Shown one piece after another: positions 53,091 through 62,714 of a DNA stretch of 64,000 nt; position 1 is the first letter of the stretch; the number at the start of each line of letters is the position of its first letter. The stretch is taken from the NCBI GenBank assembly GCA_029960065.1, contig JASCOF010000002.1:496001-560000 (forward strand), read 5' to 3'. The translations under genes and the position numbers were made by a program. Origin of the DNA: Flavobacteriaceae bacterium PS02336. Lineage in GTDB: Bacteria; Bacteroidota; Bacteroidia; Flavobacteriales; Flavobacteriaceae. Below the pieces are notes generated by a model. That model saw nothing but the letters and a program-made list of their open reading frames with translations, had not been told where the DNA came from and searched no databases.

Positions 53091-55523
53091 TTATTCGTAT
53101 TTTAAATATTTTAAAACGTCTATCTTGGTTACCTGAAATGCTTTTGTTAAAACAATTACTAATGTTAAAACCAAAAGCGAAACCAGCGCGACACCAAATG
53201 GGACGGGTGATATTCCAATTCTAAAAGCAAAATCTTCAAGCCATTTTTGTAATAATATATAGGCAGGAATAATTCCGATTCCAAAGCCTATGATACAGAA
53301 AATAATATATTGTTTTGATAATTCTTTTAACAGTATATCTGTTTCTGCTCCTAATGTTTTTCTAATGGCTATTTCTTTCAGCCTTCTCTCCATCGAAAAT
53401 GATGCCAAAGCGAACAATCCGAACACAGCAATTATGATTACGACTAAATTTAAAATAAAAAACAGGTTTTTTTGTTTCACTTGTTCGGCATAAGTCTTTG
53501 CAAAACCTTTATTAACGAATTCATATTCAAAAGGATAGTCGGCATTTACGTTTTTCTCCCAATAGGCCTTTAATTTTTCTAATGTTTGACTTAAATTATT
53601 TGGAGAAACTTTCACGAACACATTATTAAAGTTGTTCCATTTTAAGGTTTTAAGATTAATAAAAACCATTGGCGGTACTTTACTTTGCAATCCAGTAATA
53701 TGAAAATCTTTTACAACGCCCACAATTTTAAACTTCAGATTTTCTCCATCTCCCATAGCCCAGCCAGAAGTTATAATGGTATTTATGGGTTTTTTCAAGC
53801 CTAAAGCTTTTACTAAAGTTTCGTTCATCAGCATACTGCTTATCGTATCTGAAGCATATTGCGGAGAAAAATCACGGCCTTCAACGATTTTAATATTCAT
53901 CATTTTTAGAAAATTAAAATCCATTTCGACATTTCTAGGCTGTACAAAAATACCATTGTGTGTAAAACCAGAGCTGGAATTGGTACTGCCTCCAAAAGTT
54001 CCGGCAAAAGTAGAAACATCTACAACACCAGATATCTTTGAGATTTCTTGTTTGGCAGTCAAATATTGTTCAATTCTTTTGGTTCTGTCTGGTTTATTAA
54101 ACGGAATAGAAATAACCTGATCACCGCTAAAACCAAGATCTTTATTCATCATATAATTGACTTGCGAATTCACGATCAAAGCGCCAATGATAAAAAAAGC
54201 AGCAATTCCGAATTGAAAAATAAGCATCGAATTACGAACCCAGATACCGCTTTTACTTCTTGAAAAATTACCTTTTAGAACCTTTAACGTCTCAAAATTT
54301 GAGATATAAATAGCAGGGAATATACCCGCAAGAATGATTACTAATCCAAATATAAAAATGAGCTGCAGGTAAAATTCACCGCCATTCAAGGTTAAAGTTT
54401 TGTTTAAAAAGGTGTTATAATAAGGTAATGAAAGTTCAACGATTGCCAATGCAAACAAAATGGCAAGCGTAACTATAATGGCAGTTTCGAAAATAAACTG
54501 TGAAATAATTTGTGTTTTTGATGCGCCTACAATTTTACGAACACCAACTTCTTTGGCACGTTTTATTGCCGATGCTGTCGCCAGATTGATATAATTAACT
54601 AACGATAAAACCAAAATCAAAAGAGATAAACCGCCCATAATGTAAAGCAGTTTTAAATTGCCTGCTCCTTCAGGAAAATTTTGGTTTCCAGAACTTTTTG
54701 TCCCATTTAAGCGTGCCGTTTTTAATTGATCTAGAATCACTGTAATTTCTCCATATTCTTTTACAAATTCTTCTACAGTTTTGCCACTTTCTTTAGCTTC
54801 TTTTAAAGTTCGGTTGACAAAATTTACATGCTGCATCTTTTTTTGAACCAAAGCAGGATCAGATCCAGGCTTGATTTTGATCATTAAACCATAATTAAAA
54901 TTCCCCCAGCTGTTTATATCTCCCTCGCGAACTATGCCGTTAAATACAAAATTAGGTTCAACAGAAGATGGTCTCGTAATACGGTAAACAGAGCGAACGA
55001 TATAGGTTTTATTGTTGTATTGGATTGATTTTCCAATGGGATCATCCTCTTTAAAAAGTAATTTCGCCTGATCTTCGGCAATTGCGACACTGTTTTTTTC
55101 TTTTAAAATATTTTTCTTGGCACCTTTTAAAACTTCAAAAGGAAAGAATTCGAAGAAGTTTTCATCTGTATAGAAAATCTTTTTGTCTAATATTTTTTTA
55201 TCCTGATACTTTACAATATCCTGATCGTACCAGATATTCATAAAGCAGATATTTTCAATTTCAGGAATAGTTGCTTTGCACGTATTTCCAAATGGAATCG
55301 AACTTGAAGCCCAAGTGTCACCAGTAATTCCAATTTTGTTTAAAACCTGAAAAGAGTTTTCTTTCTCGGGATTCCATTGATCATAAGCATGTTCGTTATT
55401 CCAATATAAAATCGCAAATATGATGCTCGCAATTCCGATGCTTAATCCTAAAACATTTAAAAACGAAAACAATTTGTTTTGTCTTAAATGATAAATAAAT
55501 ATTTTAAACCAGTTAAAAATCAT
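53091..55523 (-). CDS. MacB/FtsX-type ABC transporter permease
   Basis: 810 residues. One membrane helix near 17-37 (FLNVLGLSIGIASIIFAILY), a MacB-like periplasmic core, then FtsX domains near 285-410 and 690-805 with the motif AIKRAKEVGVRKIVGASKTQ and its second copy RRLKEIAIRKTLGAETDILL. The doubled FtsX layout is the type used by Bacteroidota MacB-like pumps in which two FtsX units are in one chain. With the ATPase at 55654 and the HlyD-like protein at 56477 it forms a tripartite efflux or mechanotransmission pump. Confidence 0.88.
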   Translation of the reverse strand: MIFNWFKIFIYHLRQNKLFSFLNVLGLSIGIASIIFAILYWNNEHAYDQWNPEKENSFQVLNKIGITGDTWASSSIPFGNTCKATIPEIENICFMNIWYDQDIVKYQDKKILDKKIFYTDENFFEFFPFEVLKGAKKNILKEKNSVAIAEDQAKLLFKEDDPIGKSIQYNNKTYIVRSVYRITRPSSVEPNFVFNGIVREGDINSWGNFNYGLMIKIKPGSDPALVQKKMQHVNFVNRTLKEAKESGKTVEEFVKEYGEITVILDQLKTARLNGTKSSGNQNFPEGAGNLKLLYIMGGLSLLILVLSLVNYINLATASAIKRAKEVGVRKIVGASKTQIISQFIFETAIIVTLAILFALAIVELSLPYYNTFLNKTLTLNGGEFYLQLIFIFGLVIILAGIFPAIYISNFETLKVLKGNFSRSKSGIWVRNSMLIFQFGIAAFFIIGALIVNSQVNYMMNKDLGFSGDQVISIPFNKPDRTKRIEQYLTAKQEISKISGVVDVSTFAGTFGGSTNSSSGFTHNGIFVQPRNVEMDFNFLKMMNIKIVEGRDFSPQYASDTISSMLMNETLVKALGLKKPINTIITSGWAMGDGENLKFKIVGVVKDFHITGLQSKVPPMVFINLKTLKWNNFNNVFVKVSPNNLSQTLEKLKAYWEKNVNADYPFEYEFVNKGFAKTYAEQVKQKNLFFILNLVVIIIAVFGLFALASFSMERRLKEIAIRKTLGAETDILLKELSKQYIIFCIIGFGIGIIPAYILLQKWLEDFAFRIGISPVPFGVALVSLLVLTLVIVLTKAFQVTKIDVLKYLKYE

Positions 55524-55653
55524 ATTGGTGTATATTTTTATAGTTGATATGGTTGTTTTTTAAAACCCTTCGGTTTAAATCATAGTAAATATTTTGCAGA
55601 CAAGTTCTACTAGAACTACGAGTGCTGTAACGATAATTTTGATCATCATTTTA

Positions 55654-56361
55654 TTATTTAGCGTCCATAAAAACATCAACATTACGTTGATTTAACTTTT
55701 CAGAAAATATAACTCCGTCTTTCATATGAATGGTTTTCTGTGAAAAAGAAGCATCATAATCAGAGTGGGTAACCATCAATATTGTAGCGCCTTTAGCGTG
55801 TAAATCGGTTAAAAGTTCCATTACTTCATTACCGTTTTTACTATCTAGATTTCCCGTTGGCTCATCGGCAAGAATAATTTTTGGATCATTAACCAGCGCT
55901 CTTGCAACGGCAACTCTCTGCTGCTGTCCTCCTGAAAGTTGCTGCGGAAAATGTCTCAAACGATGCGAGATATTCAGTTTCTCGGCAATTGCTTCAATTT
56001 TTTGTTTTCTTTCAGAAGCTTTTACGTTGTTGTATAGAAGAGGAAGTTCAATATTATCGTAAACAGAAAGTTCATCGATTAGGTTGAAGTTTTGAAAAAT
56101 GAAACCAATGTTTTCTTTTCTCACTTTTGCTCTTCCTTTTTCTTTTAAGTGAATCATTTCCTGATCCAGTAATTTATAACTTCCGTCGCTCGCACTGTCC
56201 AAAAGTCCGATGATATTTAACAAAGTAGATTTTCCACACCCAGAAGGTCCCATAATGGTTAAAAAATCTCCTTTTTTGATTTCTAAATTGATCCCGCTCA
56301 AAGCAGCAGTTTCTATTTCTTCTGTTCTAAAAACTTTGGTTAAATTCTGAATTGTGATCAT
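55654..56361 (-). CDS. MacB/LolD-type ABC transporter ATPase
   Basis: 235 residues. Walker A GPSGCGKST near 38, Q-loop FIFQNFNL, signature LSGGQQQRVAVARAL and Walker B ILADEPTGNLDSKNG, all intact. The DEPTGNLDS form marks the MacB/LolD/FtsE class. It powers the FtsX permease encoded 130 bases downstream on the same strand. The adaptor gene lies 115 bases upstream. Confidence 0.93.
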   Translation of the reverse strand: MITIQNLTKVFRTEEIETAALSGINLEIKKGDFLTIMGPSGCGKSTLLNIIGLLDSASDGSYKLLDQEMIHLKEKGRAKVRKENIGFIFQNFNLIDELSVYDNIELPLLYNNVKASERKQKIEAIAEKLNISHRLRHFPQQLSGGQQQRVAVARALVNDPKIILADEPTGNLDSKNGNEVMELLTDLHAKGATILMVTHSDYDASFSQKTIHMKDGVIFSEKLNQRNVDVFMDAK

Positions 56362-56476
56362 AATTTTTAAGGTTTTGAAATGTTATTAAAATCGTTTTTT
56401 GATTGATGATTGATGTTTTTATAATTGTGAATTGTGAATTGTAAACTGAGACTGAGACTGAAAACTGCAACTATTT

Positions 56477-57727
56477 CTACTGCGACTGCGACTCCAGCGA
56501 AAGCTCTTCAATATTTTTATAATCTGAGTATGAAGAAGTAATTACAGATTCGCCTTCTTTTAAGCCGTCCAGAACTTCGTAATAAGAAGGGTTTTCGCGG
56601 CCTAGTTTGATGTTTCTTCTTTCTGCTTTATTTCCTTTTACAACAAAAATCCATTTTCCTGCTGCTTCCTGATTAAAACTTCCACGCGGAATTACGAGCG
56701 TTTTATTCTTTTCAGATAAAATTAGTTTTACGCCAAAACTAAGTCCGTCCTGCAATGTAATTGCTTCTTTTGATGTGAATGCCAATTCAACTGTAAAGTG
56801 GCCGCCTTTTACTTCTGGGATTACTTTGGTCACTAAAACTTCAAGATTTTCCCCTTTAAATTCAACTTGGCCTTTTAAACCTTCTCTAATTTTTTCCAAG
56901 TAAAATTCATCTACATCGGCAGCAAGTTTATATCCTTTTTTAGAATCGATTTTACCGATGCTTTGACCAGCTTGAAAAGTCTGTCCTAAAACAACTTCAA
57001 ATGAAGTTAATCTTCCTGTTTCAGGTGCTGTGATTAAAAAATTCTTTTTGTTGTTTCTAAGGATTTCCAAACTCTTTTCCATAGTTTGAATCGAGCGGTT
57101 AATTTGGGAAATCTGAACCTGATTGCTTTGTTTTTCTTTTTGAATGCTCTGCTGAATGGTCTTTTTACGTTCTTCCTGAAAACGAAGACTTTCTTTAAAG
57201 GTATTCCAGTCGTTTCTCGAGATTACATCTTTAGCAAACAGTTTAGCGTTTACATCGTATAATCTTTTAGCATCGTTATAATCGTGTTCAATAAGAACAA
57301 AATCTTTGGTAAGGTTTAATTCTTGGTTTCTGATGTTTAATTTTCCTGTATTTAAATTGTTGATCTGCTCAATAATGGCAGTTTCCTGCGTTAAGTAATT
57401 CAGCTCTGTATTTGGGTTGTATAAACGGGCAAGAGATTGTCCTTTGGTAACCATTGCGCCATTTTCTGCAAAAATTTCTTTTACAGAACCGCCTTCTGTC
57501 ACATTTACCAGCATCACATTTAATGGCTCAACTTTGGCCTGAAAAACCACGAAATCTTCAAAATAGGCTTTCTCTACTTTTTGAATTGCAAGTTCATCTG
57601 TTTTAACATTCAAAGTTCTTTTGGTGTTGAATGCAAAAACGACGATAACCACTAAAACTAAAATAACAGCTATTGCTATTGTGAGATATCTAAATTTTCT
57701 ATTTTTACGAGGAATTATCTTGTCCAT
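56477..57727 (-). CDS. HlyD/MacA-like periplasmic adaptor of efflux pump
   Basis: 416 residues from the ATG at 57727 (MDKIIPRKNRKFRYLTIAIA); an ATG 15 codons earlier (57772) is possible but adds a non-conserved extension. A membrane anchor lies near 12-34. The lipoyl half FVVFQAKVEPLNVMLVNVTE comes next, a coiled coil near 110-225, the second lipoyl half ITAPETGRLTSFEVVLGQTF, then the beta-barrel and MP domains (FVVKGNKAERRNIKLGRE). First gene of the three-gene pump operon, divergent from its likely regulator. Confidence 0.88.
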   Translation of the reverse strand: MDKIIPRKNRKFRYLTIAIAVILVLVVIVVFAFNTKRTLNVKTDELAIQKVEKAYFEDFVVFQAKVEPLNVMLVNVTEGGSVKEIFAENGAMVTKGQSLARLYNPNTELNYLTQETAIIEQINNLNTGKLNIRNQELNLTKDFVLIEHDYNDAKRLYDVNAKLFAKDVISRNDWNTFKESLRFQEERKKTIQQSIQKEKQSNQVQISQINRSIQTMEKSLEILRNNKKNFLITAPETGRLTSFEVVLGQTFQAGQSIGKIDSKKGYKLAADVDEFYLEKIREGLKGQVEFKGENLEVLVTKVIPEVKGGHFTVELAFTSKEAITLQDGLSFGVKLILSEKNKTLVIPRGSFNQEAAGKWIFVVKGNKAERRNIKLGRENPSYYEVLDGLKEGESVITSSYSDYKNIEELSLESQSQ

Positions 57728-57853
57728 TTTTTTAATATTTTGCTGATAATCAATAGGTAAATACTGTGCCATAAAATTTATTATTTGTAAAGTGTTGATT
57801 TTAAAGAGCGTTTTAAAACCTCTTCAATAAAGTAGTGTTCGATAATGAACAGT

Positions 57854-57873
57854 TGACCGTTCGGAAGCGGACA
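57854..57873. promoter_or_regulatory. Inverted repeat TGACCG-N8-CGGACA, possible activator site
   Basis: A 20-base palindrome with one mismatch (TGACCG against TGTCCG) lies between the divergent pump operon and the NtrC-type regulator gene. NtrC-family regulators bind such sites. I looked for a -24/-12 sigma-54 promoter; the best pair, GG-N9-GC in the pump leader, is one base short. Confidence 0.45.
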
Positions 57874-57886
57874 GAAAAAAGATCTT

Positions 57887-59251
57887 ATGCGAAAAAAACT
57901 AGCCCAAATATTGATAGTTGACGATCAAGAAGAAATTCTTTTTTCGGCAAAAATGATTCTCAAAAAGCATTTTGAAACGATTTTTACAGAAAATAATCCT
58001 AAAAAAATCATTTCAATCTTGGCCGAAAATGAAATAAATGTGGTTTTGCTGGATATGAATTATCGAATTGGTTTTGAAGACGGACGTGAAGGAATTCATT
58101 GGCTGAAAGAAATTAAAACCCTTTCTCCAAACACAATTGTGATTTTAATGACGGCTTTTGGGAAAATAGAAACCGCAGTTGAAAGCATAAAAATTGGTGC
58201 TTTTGATTATGTTTTAAAGCCTTGGAATAATGAAAAATTGCTCGAAACAATAGACAAAGCAGTTGTAGAAAGCAGAAAAAACAGTAAAAAAACAGCTGCT
58301 GAAAAAGATGAAAAAACAGAAAAGAAGTATTTTGTCGGTACTTCAGCCAAAATAAAACAAGCCTATTCGATCGCTGAAAAAGTAGCCCGAACGGATGCAA
58401 ATGTTCTGATTTTGGGAGAAAATGGAACAGGGAAATTTGTTTTTGCTGAGTTCATCCATCAGCATTCCGAAAGAAAAAATGAGCCTTTTGTACATGTAGA
58501 TTTGGGTTCGTTAAGTGATAATTTATTTGAAAGCGAGCTTTTTGGTTACGCTAAAGGCGCTTTTACTGATGCGAAAATCGATACTCCAGGACGTTTTGAA
58601 AGCGCCTCAAACGGAACTATTTTTTTAGACGAAATAGGGAATATTCCACTTCACCTGCAGGCAAAATTACTGCACGTTTTACAGACTAAAACCGTAACGC
58701 GTTTGGGCGAAAGTAAGTCAAGACCTTTAAATGTTCGTGTTATTGCGGCAACGAACAGCGACATTAAATTGGAAGTAAAAAATAAGACCTTTAGAGAAGA
58801 TTTGCTTTACAGAATAAATACAATGGAAATCAATCTGCCTTCTTTGAGAGAACGAAAAGATGATATTGTGCCAATGGCAAATTTTATTCTGGAGCAGATT
58901 GCGGCTAAGTATAATCATGGTCCCGAAGCTTCGGGATGGCATTTTGAAGAGAATGCAGCGCCATATCTAGAGCGATATCCGTGGAAAGGAAATGTGCGGG
59001 AAATGGAGAACAAAATAGAACGTGCTCTTATTTTGGCTGAAAATAACACGATTTCGGTAATGGATTTGAACATTTTGGATTTCGAAGAAATTCAGGAAAA
59101 CGATGAAAATCCGTTGTCTGAAATGGAAAAAGGGGCAATCGAAAAAGCCTTATTTAAACACAGCGGAAATATTTCTAAAACAGCCGAAGAATTAGGTTTG
59201 TCCCGCGCTGCTTTGTACAGAAGAATTGAAAAATACGATTTGAAGAATTAA
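57887..59251 (+). CDS. Sigma-54-dependent NtrC-type response regulator
   Basis: 454 residues. The receiver domain has VDDQEE near 11, phospho-acceptor Asp56 in LLDMNYR and the Thr/Lys switch residues (LMTAFG, YVLKPW). The AAA+ domain has Walker A LGENGTGKFVFAE, Walker B GTIFLDEIGNIP and the sigma-54 loop as GYAKGAFTDAK, so GAFTDA in place of GAFTGA. The C-terminus is a Fis-type helix-turn-helix (SGNISKTAEELGLSRAALYR). With the kinase encoded after it, it probably controls the divergent efflux operon; the 20-bp palindrome upstream is a possible binding site. Confidence 0.92.
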   Translation: MRKKLAQILIVDDQEEILFSAKMILKKHFETIFTENNPKKIISILAENEINVVLLDMNYRIGFEDGREGIHWLKEIKTLSPNTIVILMTAFGKIETAVESIKIGAFDYVLKPWNNEKLLETIDKAVVESRKNSKKTAAEKDEKTEKKYFVGTSAKIKQAYSIAEKVARTDANVLILGENGTGKFVFAEFIHQHSERKNEPFVHVDLGSLSDNLFESELFGYAKGAFTDAKIDTPGRFESASNGTIFLDEIGNIPLHLQAKLLHVLQTKTVTRLGESKSRPLNVRVIAATNSDIKLEVKNKTFREDLLYRINTMEINLPSLRERKDDIVPMANFILEQIAAKYNHGPEASGWHFEENAAPYLERYPWKGNVREMENKIERALILAENNTISVMDLNILDFEEIQENDENPLSEMEKGAIEKALFKHSGNISKTAEELGLSRAALYRRIEKYDLKN

Positions 59252-59264
59252 TGTAAAATTATAT

Positions 59265-59339
59265 TTGCCACAGATTAAAAGGATTTTCACAGATTTACAA
59301 TAAAGAGAAAATCCTTTTAATCTGTGAAATCTGTGGCAA
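59265..59339. repeat. Extragenic palindrome (TTGCCACAGATT type)
   Basis: Arms TTGCCACAGATT (59265-59276) and AATCTGTGGCAA (59328-59339), with further pairing of AAAAGGATTTTC and GAAAATCCTTTT inside. It sits between the regulator and kinase genes of one system, so it may affect their relative expression. Confidence 0.8.
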
Positions 59340-59354
59340 GAAAAAAAATAAACA

Positions 59355-60680
59355 ATGAAGAATTGGAAGTTTTATAATGCACTATTCGTAAGAGTTCTAT
59401 TTATAATGGCGCTCTTTCTGGGCAGCGTTTTGTTATTATACAAAGGATTCCGATTTAATGCACTTTTAGTTGGTTTCTTTGTTTTGGTTTTCCTATTTGA
59501 AATGTACTTTTTTGTTAAAAATCAATTGTTGTTTTATGACAAAACCATCAATTCAATATTGCATGATGACTTTTCTACTCATTTTCCCGAAGAGCATAAA
59601 AAGAATAATTTCAACAGTTTGTATCAATTGTATGATACCTTGAAAATACAAAGACAAGAACAAACTTCTAAAGAATTGATTTATCGTTCGATTTTGAATA
59701 GTATTGATACTGCAGCTTTAATTTTGGAAAAGGAAAACGATTCTTGGTCGATTTTTATAATGAATGACTGCTTTTCCAATTTATTTAAAGTACCTAAAGT
59801 GGGGCATTGGAAATATTTAAAAAATTATCTTCCGGGACTTTGCAACGAAATTGAAAATGTTGATTTTGACGAACTTAAAACCGCAATTTCAATTAAAATA
59901 GAAGATCAGGATTTACAGACTTTTATGCTTCAGACTTCTCGAACACAAACGTATAACAAGGAATATTTTATCATTTTATTAGACAGTATTCAGCGTGTTA
60001 TTGAAAAGAAAGAAAAAGAAGCGTGGATTAATTTGATGAAAATTATTTCACATGAATTGATGAATTCCCTAACGCCGATTCGTGCGCTTTCGCAGAATTT
60101 GCTTCACATTGTCGATCAGGACAAATTGGAAGAAGATGATTTTGAAGATATTAAAAGCAGTATTTCGACCATTATAAATAGAAGCGATCATTTGCAGGTT
60201 TTTGTGGAGAATTACAGAAAACTGGCCATGCTTCCAACGCCAAATAAACAAATGACGCAGATTAATGCTTTGTTTGAAGATTGTCTTCGTATCATGAATC
60301 CGATTATTAAAGCAGAAGGTATTGAACTGATTAATGAAATTAACAGCTCTCGTTCGATTTTAATTGATAAAAACCAAATGGAGCAAGTGATTATTAATTT
60401 GATTACCAATAGTATTCATGCCTTAAAAGAGAAGATAGAAAAGAAATTGATTCTTTCGAGTTACAGTGAAAACAATCGCTTTTTTATTGTGATTTCAGAC
60501 AATGGAAGAGGAGTAGATCCTGAAATTAGAGATAAAGTTTTCTTGCCTTTTTTCACCACCAGAAAAGACGGCGCAGGTATCGGATTAACGCTTTCTAAAA
60601 ATATTATTGAAGCGCACGGAGGCTATTTAAGTTATCAAACGGATGCCGAAAAAACAGATTTCGTGATTTGTTTGATTTAA
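59355..60680 (+). CDS. Sensor histidine kinase
   Basis: 441 residues. Two close membrane helices near 12-32 and 35-55 leave almost no periplasmic loop, so it probably senses from within the membrane or cytoplasm. A PAS-like region follows (SILNSIDTAALILEKENDSW). The phospho-acceptor is His233 in KIISHELMNSLTPIRALSQN. The ATPase domain has the N box MEQVIINLITNSIHAL, G1 DNGRGVD, F box FLPFFTTR and G2 GAGIGLTLS. This is the NtrB-like HPK4 type that pairs with NtrC-type regulators, encoded just upstream. Confidence 0.92.
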   Translation: MKNWKFYNALFVRVLFIMALFLGSVLLLYKGFRFNALLVGFFVLVFLFEMYFFVKNQLLFYDKTINSILHDDFSTHFPEEHKKNNFNSLYQLYDTLKIQRQEQTSKELIYRSILNSIDTAALILEKENDSWSIFIMNDCFSNLFKVPKVGHWKYLKNYLPGLCNEIENVDFDELKTAISIKIEDQDLQTFMLQTSRTQTYNKEYFIILLDSIQRVIEKKEKEAWINLMKIISHELMNSLTPIRALSQNLLHIVDQDKLEEDDFEDIKSSISTIINRSDHLQVFVENYRKLAMLPTPNKQMTQINALFEDCLRIMNPIIKAEGIELINEINSSRSILIDKNQMEQVIINLITNSIHALKEKIEKKLILSSYSENNRFFIVISDNGRGVDPEIRDKVFLPFFTTRKDGAGIGLTLSKNIIEAHGGYLSYQTDAEKTDFVICLI

Positions 60681-60793
60681 GTGGTTTTGCCACAAAGACG
60701 CGAAGCCACAAAGGTATTTGTTGTAGAGACGCACTGCAGTCTACTCAAAGAAGGATAAATGCTGCGTTACGTTTATTTTATGATTATGTTAGG

Positions 60794-60843
60794 CTGAGCG
60801 AAGTCAAAGCCCCTAATGCATAAAAGCCTTCGACTTCGCTCAG
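60794..60843. repeat. Extragenic inverted repeat (CTGAGCGAAGTC type)
   Basis: Perfect 12-bp arms CTGAGCGAAGTC (60794-60805) and GACTTCGCTCAG (60832-60843), in the gap between convergent genes. The same gap holds GCCACAAAGACGCGAAGCCAC near 60690, a further repeat-like stretch. Confidence 0.7.
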
Positions 60844-60867
60844 ACAGACAAATGAATATTTGTATGT

Positions 60868-61194
60868 CTAAACTTCAATCTCAGGTTTCCAAAAGTGCTT
60901 TTCAAAATCAATAATTTGATTGTTTACGACTTTAATTCCTTCGTTTTCTAATAGTTGCTGCATTAAATTGGTTCCGTCAAAATGATGTTTACCTGTTAAG
61001 AGGCCTTTTTGGTTTACGACTCTATGCGCAGGAACATCATCCATATTATGGCAGGCATTCATAGCCCAGCCAACCATTCTGGCAGAGCGAGCTGCGCCCA
61101 ACGCTTTTGCAATTGCACCATAAGAAGTTACTTTTCCGTACGGAATCTGTCTTGCAATTACATAAACTCTTTCGAAAAAATTTTCTTCAGCCAT
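60868..61194 (-). CDS. Alkyltransferase-like protein (ATL, MGMT fold)
   Basis: 108 residues. The MGMT DNA-binding fold is clear: VYVIARQIPYGKVTSYGAIA then KALGAARSARMVGWAMNACH. The active-site motif PCHRV of O6-alkylguanine transferases reads PAHRV, so the acceptor Cys is Ala and the protein cannot take over alkyl groups. ATL proteins of this form bind O6-alkylguanine and flag it for nucleotide excision repair. The role here follows from family knowledge. Confidence 0.9.
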   Translation of the reverse strand: MAEENFFERVYVIARQIPYGKVTSYGAIAKALGAARSARMVGWAMNACHNMDDVPAHRVVNQKGLLTGKHHFDGTNLMQQLLENEGIKVVNNQIIDFEKHFWKPEIEV

Positions 61195-61355
61195 AATGGA
61201 TAAAAAATTACAATGATTTACGGATAAAATTTTCCCGGAGATTTTGCGGGTCTAGCAGATAAAATTAAATTAAAAATCTTTTTACATCTGCGTGAAAAAT
61301 TTACCACAAAGAAAAAAAAATCATTTTAATCCTTTTAATCTGTGGCCATATAAAA

Positions 61356-61994
61356 TTAACCGAAATAGTAGTTTAAAATATTAAAAAGCGTTACCATTGC
61401 GATTACGCCAGTAATAGTTCCAATTATCTTATTCATGTTACGCATTAGATAATCGGTTTTCTTTTCGATTCTTCCAAAGAAAGCAATATAACTATACAAA
61501 GCCGCAAACGATCCAAGAACAGAACCCATTACAAAGGTAAAGATGATGTTGTTTTCGAATACAAAAAGATGGTAAGATGACAAAGTAACACTGACCAAAA
61601 CATAATACGGAATTGGAAAGAAATTTAATCCCGAAAGAAGCATTCCCAAAAAGAAACGGCTTTTTTTACTGCTTTTTTTAATTTTCGATTTTTTCTTGGT
61701 TTTGGGATCTTTTGCAATAAACAAAAAGTAAATGGTTAGAATGGAGAAAATTACAAAACCAACTTCACGCAAAAGCGTAACAACATCTGGTCGATTATCA
61801 ATTACGCGTGCAAATAGAATTGCTACATAAGCCTGAAAAAAAATAACTAAAACAGCTCCAATTACAAACCACAAAGCATTTTTATTTCCTTCTTTTATTT
61901 TTATTTTGGCAGCCGTCATGTTGATTAATCCAGGAGGAATAATCCCTATTGCAGCGGCGATAAAACCAGAAATAAAAGGAGTAAATAAGGCCAT
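61356..61994 (-). CDS. LysE-family amino-acid exporter
   Basis: 212 residues with about six membrane helices. The start LFTPFISGFIAAAIGIIPPG then LINMTAAKIKIKEGNKNALW has the PPG(P) motif and the basic loop of LysE/RhtB-type exporters. A basic cytoplasmic loop (KDPKTKKKSKIKKSSKKSR) divides the two halves. It likely exports amino acids or other small solutes; the substrate is not known. It is encoded 42 bases downstream of trmB. Confidence 0.82.
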   Translation of the reverse strand: MALFTPFISGFIAAAIGIIPPGLINMTAAKIKIKEGNKNALWFVIGAVLVIFFQAYVAILFARVIDNRPDVVTLLREVGFVIFSILTIYFLFIAKDPKTKKKSKIKKSSKKSRFFLGMLLSGLNFFPIPYYVLVSVTLSSYHLFVFENNIIFTFVMGSVLGSFAALYSYIAFFGRIEKKTDYLMRNMNKIIGTITGVIAMVTLFNILNYYFG

Positions 61995-62036
61995 TAAGTT
62001 GATTTCTAAGTTGTAAATTCAGTTTTTAAATTAAAT

Positions 62037-62714
62037 TTAATCTTTAATTCTGAAACGAATATACGTAATTGCCTTGTTAATTTCTAAATATTGTTTTTCA
62101 TAAAAGGTCTGAATTGAAGTCACAACTTCTGGACTTCCTTCATTTTTATAAACATTATGATTGGCATATAGAACTTCGTGCCCTTCGCCATGAAGCAGGC
62201 CAAGTGTATATCCGTGCATAAATTCGCTGTCGGTTTTTAAGTTTACGACACCGTCTTTTTTCAGGATTTTTTTATACAATTTCAAGAATTCAGAATTGGT
62301 CATTCTATGTTTTGTTCTTTTGTATTTAATCTGCGGATCTGGGAAAGTAATCCAGATTTCATCTACTTCGCCTTCAGCAAAAATATGATTGATCAATTCG
62401 ATTTGAGTACGTACAAAAGCAACATTGTGAAGACCGTCTTCAACAGCAGTTTTTGCACCGCGCCAGAAACGAGCTCCTTTAATATCAATTCCGATAAAAT
62501 TTTTGTCTGGGTATTTTTCAGCTAATCCAACAGAATATTCTCCTTTTCCACATCCTAATTCTAAAACTAGAGGATTATCATTTTTAAAGAAATCAGAATT
62601 CCATTTTCCTCTTAAAGGCATTAAGTTGCCTACAACTTCTTCTCTGGTTGGTTGAAAAACGTTTTGAAATGTTTCGTTTTCTCTGAATCTTTTAAGTTTA
62701 TTTTTACTTCCCAC
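62037..62714 (-). CDS. trmB: tRNA (guanine46-N7)-methyltransferase
   Basis: 225 residues. The SAM site is LVLELGCGKGEYSVGLAEKY near 50, then FIGIDIKGARFWRG. The TrmB family motif ITFPDPQIKYKRTKHRMTNS near 125 carries the catalytic Asp. It makes m7G46 in the variable loop of tRNAs. Length is usual for the family. It and the LysE-type gene may share one transcript. Confidence 0.93.
   Translation of the reverse strand: MGSKNKLKRFRENETFQNVFQPTREEVVGNLMPLRGKWNSDFFKNDNPLVLELGCGKGEYSVGLAEKYPDKNFIGIDIKGARFWRGAKTAVEDGLHNVAFVRTQIELINHIFAEGEVDEIWITFPDPQIKYKRTKHRMTNSEFLKLYKKILKKDGVVNLKTDSEFMHGYTLGLLHGEGHEVLYANHNVYKNEGSPEVVTSIQTFYEKQYLEINKAITYIRFRIKD

Noticed and set aside
57780..57850. Sigma-54 promoter for the efflux operon
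   Set aside because: The best pair is GG-N9-GC, one base short of the needed GG-N10-GC, and the flanks do not match.
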